This document shows positions 32,885-34,237 of a stretch of 34,237 nucleotides of DNA, piece by piece. How positions within the stretch are numbered: position 1 is the stretch's first letter; each line of letters opens with the position of its first letter. Position numbers and translations under genes: made by a program. This stretch comes from an uncultured Bacteroidales bacterium (lineage in GTDB: Bacteria > Bacteroidota > Bacteroidia > Bacteroidales > UBA932). Where the stretch lies: assembly GCA_905234285.1 (NCBI GenBank), contig CAJOHK010000019.1, forward strand, positions 1-34,237, given 5' to 3'. The notes beneath the pieces were generated by a model, which saw only the letters and a program-made list of their open reading frames with translations, had not been told where the DNA came from and made no database searches.

Positions 32885-34027
32885 GTATTTCTCAAATTCC
32901 AGCTCGCCGTCGGCATTGAAGGTGCTGAGGTGAATGCTGTGGTCGGGGGCGCATTCAACGTCCAGCCGGCGGGCATCGTCGTTCACCAGAATGGGGAAGT
33001 CGTTTCCCATGGTGCCCTTCTCGCAGTACATGAACTCATGCAGGTCGGCGCCAATCATAAGGTCGATGCCGGCCTCGTTGAGCAGGGGAACCATGTGGCG
33101 GTTGAGCCAGCGCTGCAGCAGATAGTCGTTCTGGTCGGGGTGGTCGATCATGGGCACGTGTAGCAGGCAAAGCTTCACGGGGGCGTTCTGGAAGGCCGGC
33201 TGCCGCAAAGCTGTTTGCGCCCATGCTATCTGCTCGGCCAGATAATCCTCGAACACGGCGGCGCCGCTGTAGGCCTCGCTGCGGTGCTCGTGCGTTTCTC
33301 CCGCATCGAAGACGATTATGGCCACGGGGCCTTGGCGGAAGGTATAGTAGAACGGCGCCGGCTGGGCGTGCGGGAACACGTCGGCCACCAGCATGGGATT
33401 GTTGCCGCGCCCCTCGTGGTTGCCCCGGGCAAAACTCAGCGGAATGCCGGCCGACAGGCTTCCCAGCGGCGCCACGGTATAGCGCACCAGCGTATCCAGC
33501 ACATAGTTCCCCGCCGATACGATGTCTCCGTTCAGGAAGATGAAGTCGGTTTGAGCCGAGTCAATCTGGGCGGCCAGCTGGCGGTATTTCCGGGTGCGCA
33601 TGTGGATGTCGTTGAGGACAGAGAAGCGGCAGGCATCGGCCCGGCTGTCCAGGGTTTTTACGGTGTGCCAGCTTCCGGTGTAAGTGTCTCCGAACTTGGG
33701 ATCCCGGGCGTTACTGTCGTCCTTGACGTTGACGCCGCACACGCGGTAACGCACCGCCGAGCCGGGCTCCAGGCCTTTGAGCGTGATGCTGTGCAGGCGG
33801 CGGAAGATGCGCCGGCCGGCAAAGACATCGTATACCGTGCTGCCGTCCTCCAGCTCCACATAGGCCTTGCCGGGCACTTCGCTGGTCCAAAGGATGGTAA
33901 GGGTGGAATCACTGGCGTCGCAAACCCAGGGACCGGCCTGGATGCCGGGGGCCTGGGGGTTTGGGGCCTGTGCCATGGCCGATGTGATGCCCAGCACAAG
34001 CGCAAAGAGGGACAGAATCTGTTTCAT
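32873..34027 (-). CDS. Exported metallophosphoesterase with N-terminal FN3-like domain
   Basis: A 384-residue exported phosphoesterase. The start at 34027 (MKQILSLFAL) gives a signal peptide to about AMAQ; a longer in-frame reading would include the promoter box. Residues about 28-125 form an Ig/FN3-like domain as in purple acid phosphatases (LTILWTSEVPGKAYVELED). The catalytic domain has the calcineurin-like metal motifs: D140-I-H142, GD with D168, GNHE (202-205), LLHVPM, and GADLHEF in the place of GH-H. Likely a periplasmic phosphatase or phosphodiesterase; substrate unknown. Its 3' end overlaps radA by 12 nt. Confidence 0.9.
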   Translation of the reverse strand: MKQILSLFALVLGITSAMAQAPNPQAPGIQAGPWVCDASDSTLTILWTSEVPGKAYVELEDGSTVYDVFAGRRIFRRLHSITLKGLEPGSAVRYRVCGVNVKDDSNARDPKFGDTYTGSWHTVKTLDSRADACRFSVLNDIHMRTRKYRQLAAQIDSAQTDFIFLNGDIVSAGNYVLDTLVRYTVAPLGSLSAGIPLSFARGNHEGRGNNPMLVADVFPHAQPAPFYYTFRQGPVAIIVFDAGETHEHRSEAYSGAAVFEDYLAEQIAWAQTALRQPAFQNAPVKLCLLHVPMIDHPDQNDYLLQRWLNRHMVPLLNEAGIDLMIGADLHEFMYCEKGTMGNDFPILVNDDARRLDVECAPDHSIHLSTFNADGELEFEKYLFK

Positions 34028-34032
34028 AGGTT

Positions 34033-34040
34033 CAAAGATA
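34033..34040 (-). promoter_or_regulatory. -7 box of the metallophosphoesterase promoter (leaderless)
   Basis: The minus strand reads TATCTTTG with its last G only 6 nt from the A of the ATG at 34027, so transcription should begin at or inside the start codon. The -33 element is not clear. The dyad array at 34097-34200 lies upstream. Confidence 0.6.
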
Positions 34041-34096
34041 CTCATTTTTGGCGTAAATGCATTCAGGTTTAAGGTTCAGAGGAAGGGATACCCTCC

Positions 34097-34200
34097 TTGG
34101 ACCAAGTCCACCCAGCATTTGGACGAGGTTCCCTGATTATTTGGTCTTGGTCACTGGGGTTTTTGGACCAGGTCCACTTTTACCCCTTGGACTAAGTCCA
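34097..34200. repeat. Array of five TTGGACNNNGTCCA dyads with about 22-bp period
   Basis: Units begin (T of TGGAC) at 34098, 34120, 34142, 34164 and 34188, spaced 22, 22, 22 and 24 bp. Units 1, 4 and 5 are perfect dyads (TGGAC-CAA-GTCCA, TGGACC-A-GGTCCA, TGGAC-TAA-GTCCA). Units 2 and 3 are degenerate (TGGACGAGGTTCC, TGGTCTTGGTCAC). The sequence between dyads is not conserved. The period is about two helical turns, so the dyads face the same side of the DNA. The array lies about 70-173 bp upstream of the metallophosphoesterase start. The remaining 34201-34237 shows nothing I can name. Confidence 0.75.
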
Positions 34201-34237
34201 GCGAGTATGGCTTCTAGCGCTGTCTGGGGCACAATCA

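Noticed and set aside
34097..34200. CRISPR array
   Set aside because: The units are short dyads with 8-10 bp between them; CRISPR needs longer identical repeats and spacers of about 30 bp, and no cas genes are present.

Overview
The window looks like a chromosomal segment of a gut-type member of the Bacteroidales. The evidence is the recurring Bacteroidetes promoter form (TTTG, about 19 nt, then TAnnTTTG), the absence of Shine-Dalgarno sequences, and characteristic families: DUF4249 with a TonB receptor, a Reg_prop-propeller histidine kinase, a FISUMP/DUF1566-like domain, an OstA-like protein, DUF2490, GH95 and many Bacteroidetes-style lipoproteins. Coding DNA is GC-rich and the promoter regions are AT-rich. 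I cannot name the genus.

Layout. 1-980: the 5' end of a 23S rRNA gene on the minus strand, with its own promoter and a boxA-like site but no 16S gene upstream. 988-7816: a probable peptide-use locus, with peptidase T on plus facing a four-gene minus operon (lipoprotein, TonB-dependent receptor, DUF4249 lipoprotein, OPT transporter). 7879-8162: a tRNA unit in which a Gln-type tRNA lacking its 3' acceptor strand runs directly into a Met(CAT) tRNA with an abnormal T-loop. 8280-9551: guanine deaminase.

9556-16969: the least familiar part. A propeller-type sensor kinase and a LuxR-type response regulator (minus) are divergent from a tightly packed six-gene plus-strand operon. Every operon product has a signal peptide: a beta-barrel, an S/G/Y-rich protein, two proteins sharing a FISUMP-like domain, a lipoprotein and a small membrane protein. 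A 21-bp interrupted palindrome lies between the two promoters, centred about 44 bp upstream of the operon's predicted start. I read this as a self-contained, signal-responsive envelope system of unknown function.

17089-31068: a long minus-strand run of envelope genes. In transcription order these are a Cthe_2159-like secreted protein, a VTC-type polyphosphate polymerase domain protein, DUF4956, DUF2490, PBP4-type DacB, a PPIase lipoprotein, a SurA-like PPIase, an OstA-like protein with long repeats, GalE and a GH95 alpha-L-fucosidase. 31238-34027: a small acidic lipoprotein, RadA, and a convergent metallophosphoesterase. The window ends in an array of five dyads (TTGGACNNNGTCCA) spaced 22, 22, 22 and 24 bp apart.

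Two signals cut across the window. A palindromic intergenic repeat (core AATTCAGTCCGGC) occurs three times. Several genes have the -7 promoter box only 6-11 nt before the start codon, which predicts leaderless or nearly leaderless mRNAs. All functional calls come from reading the sequence; no database search was run.
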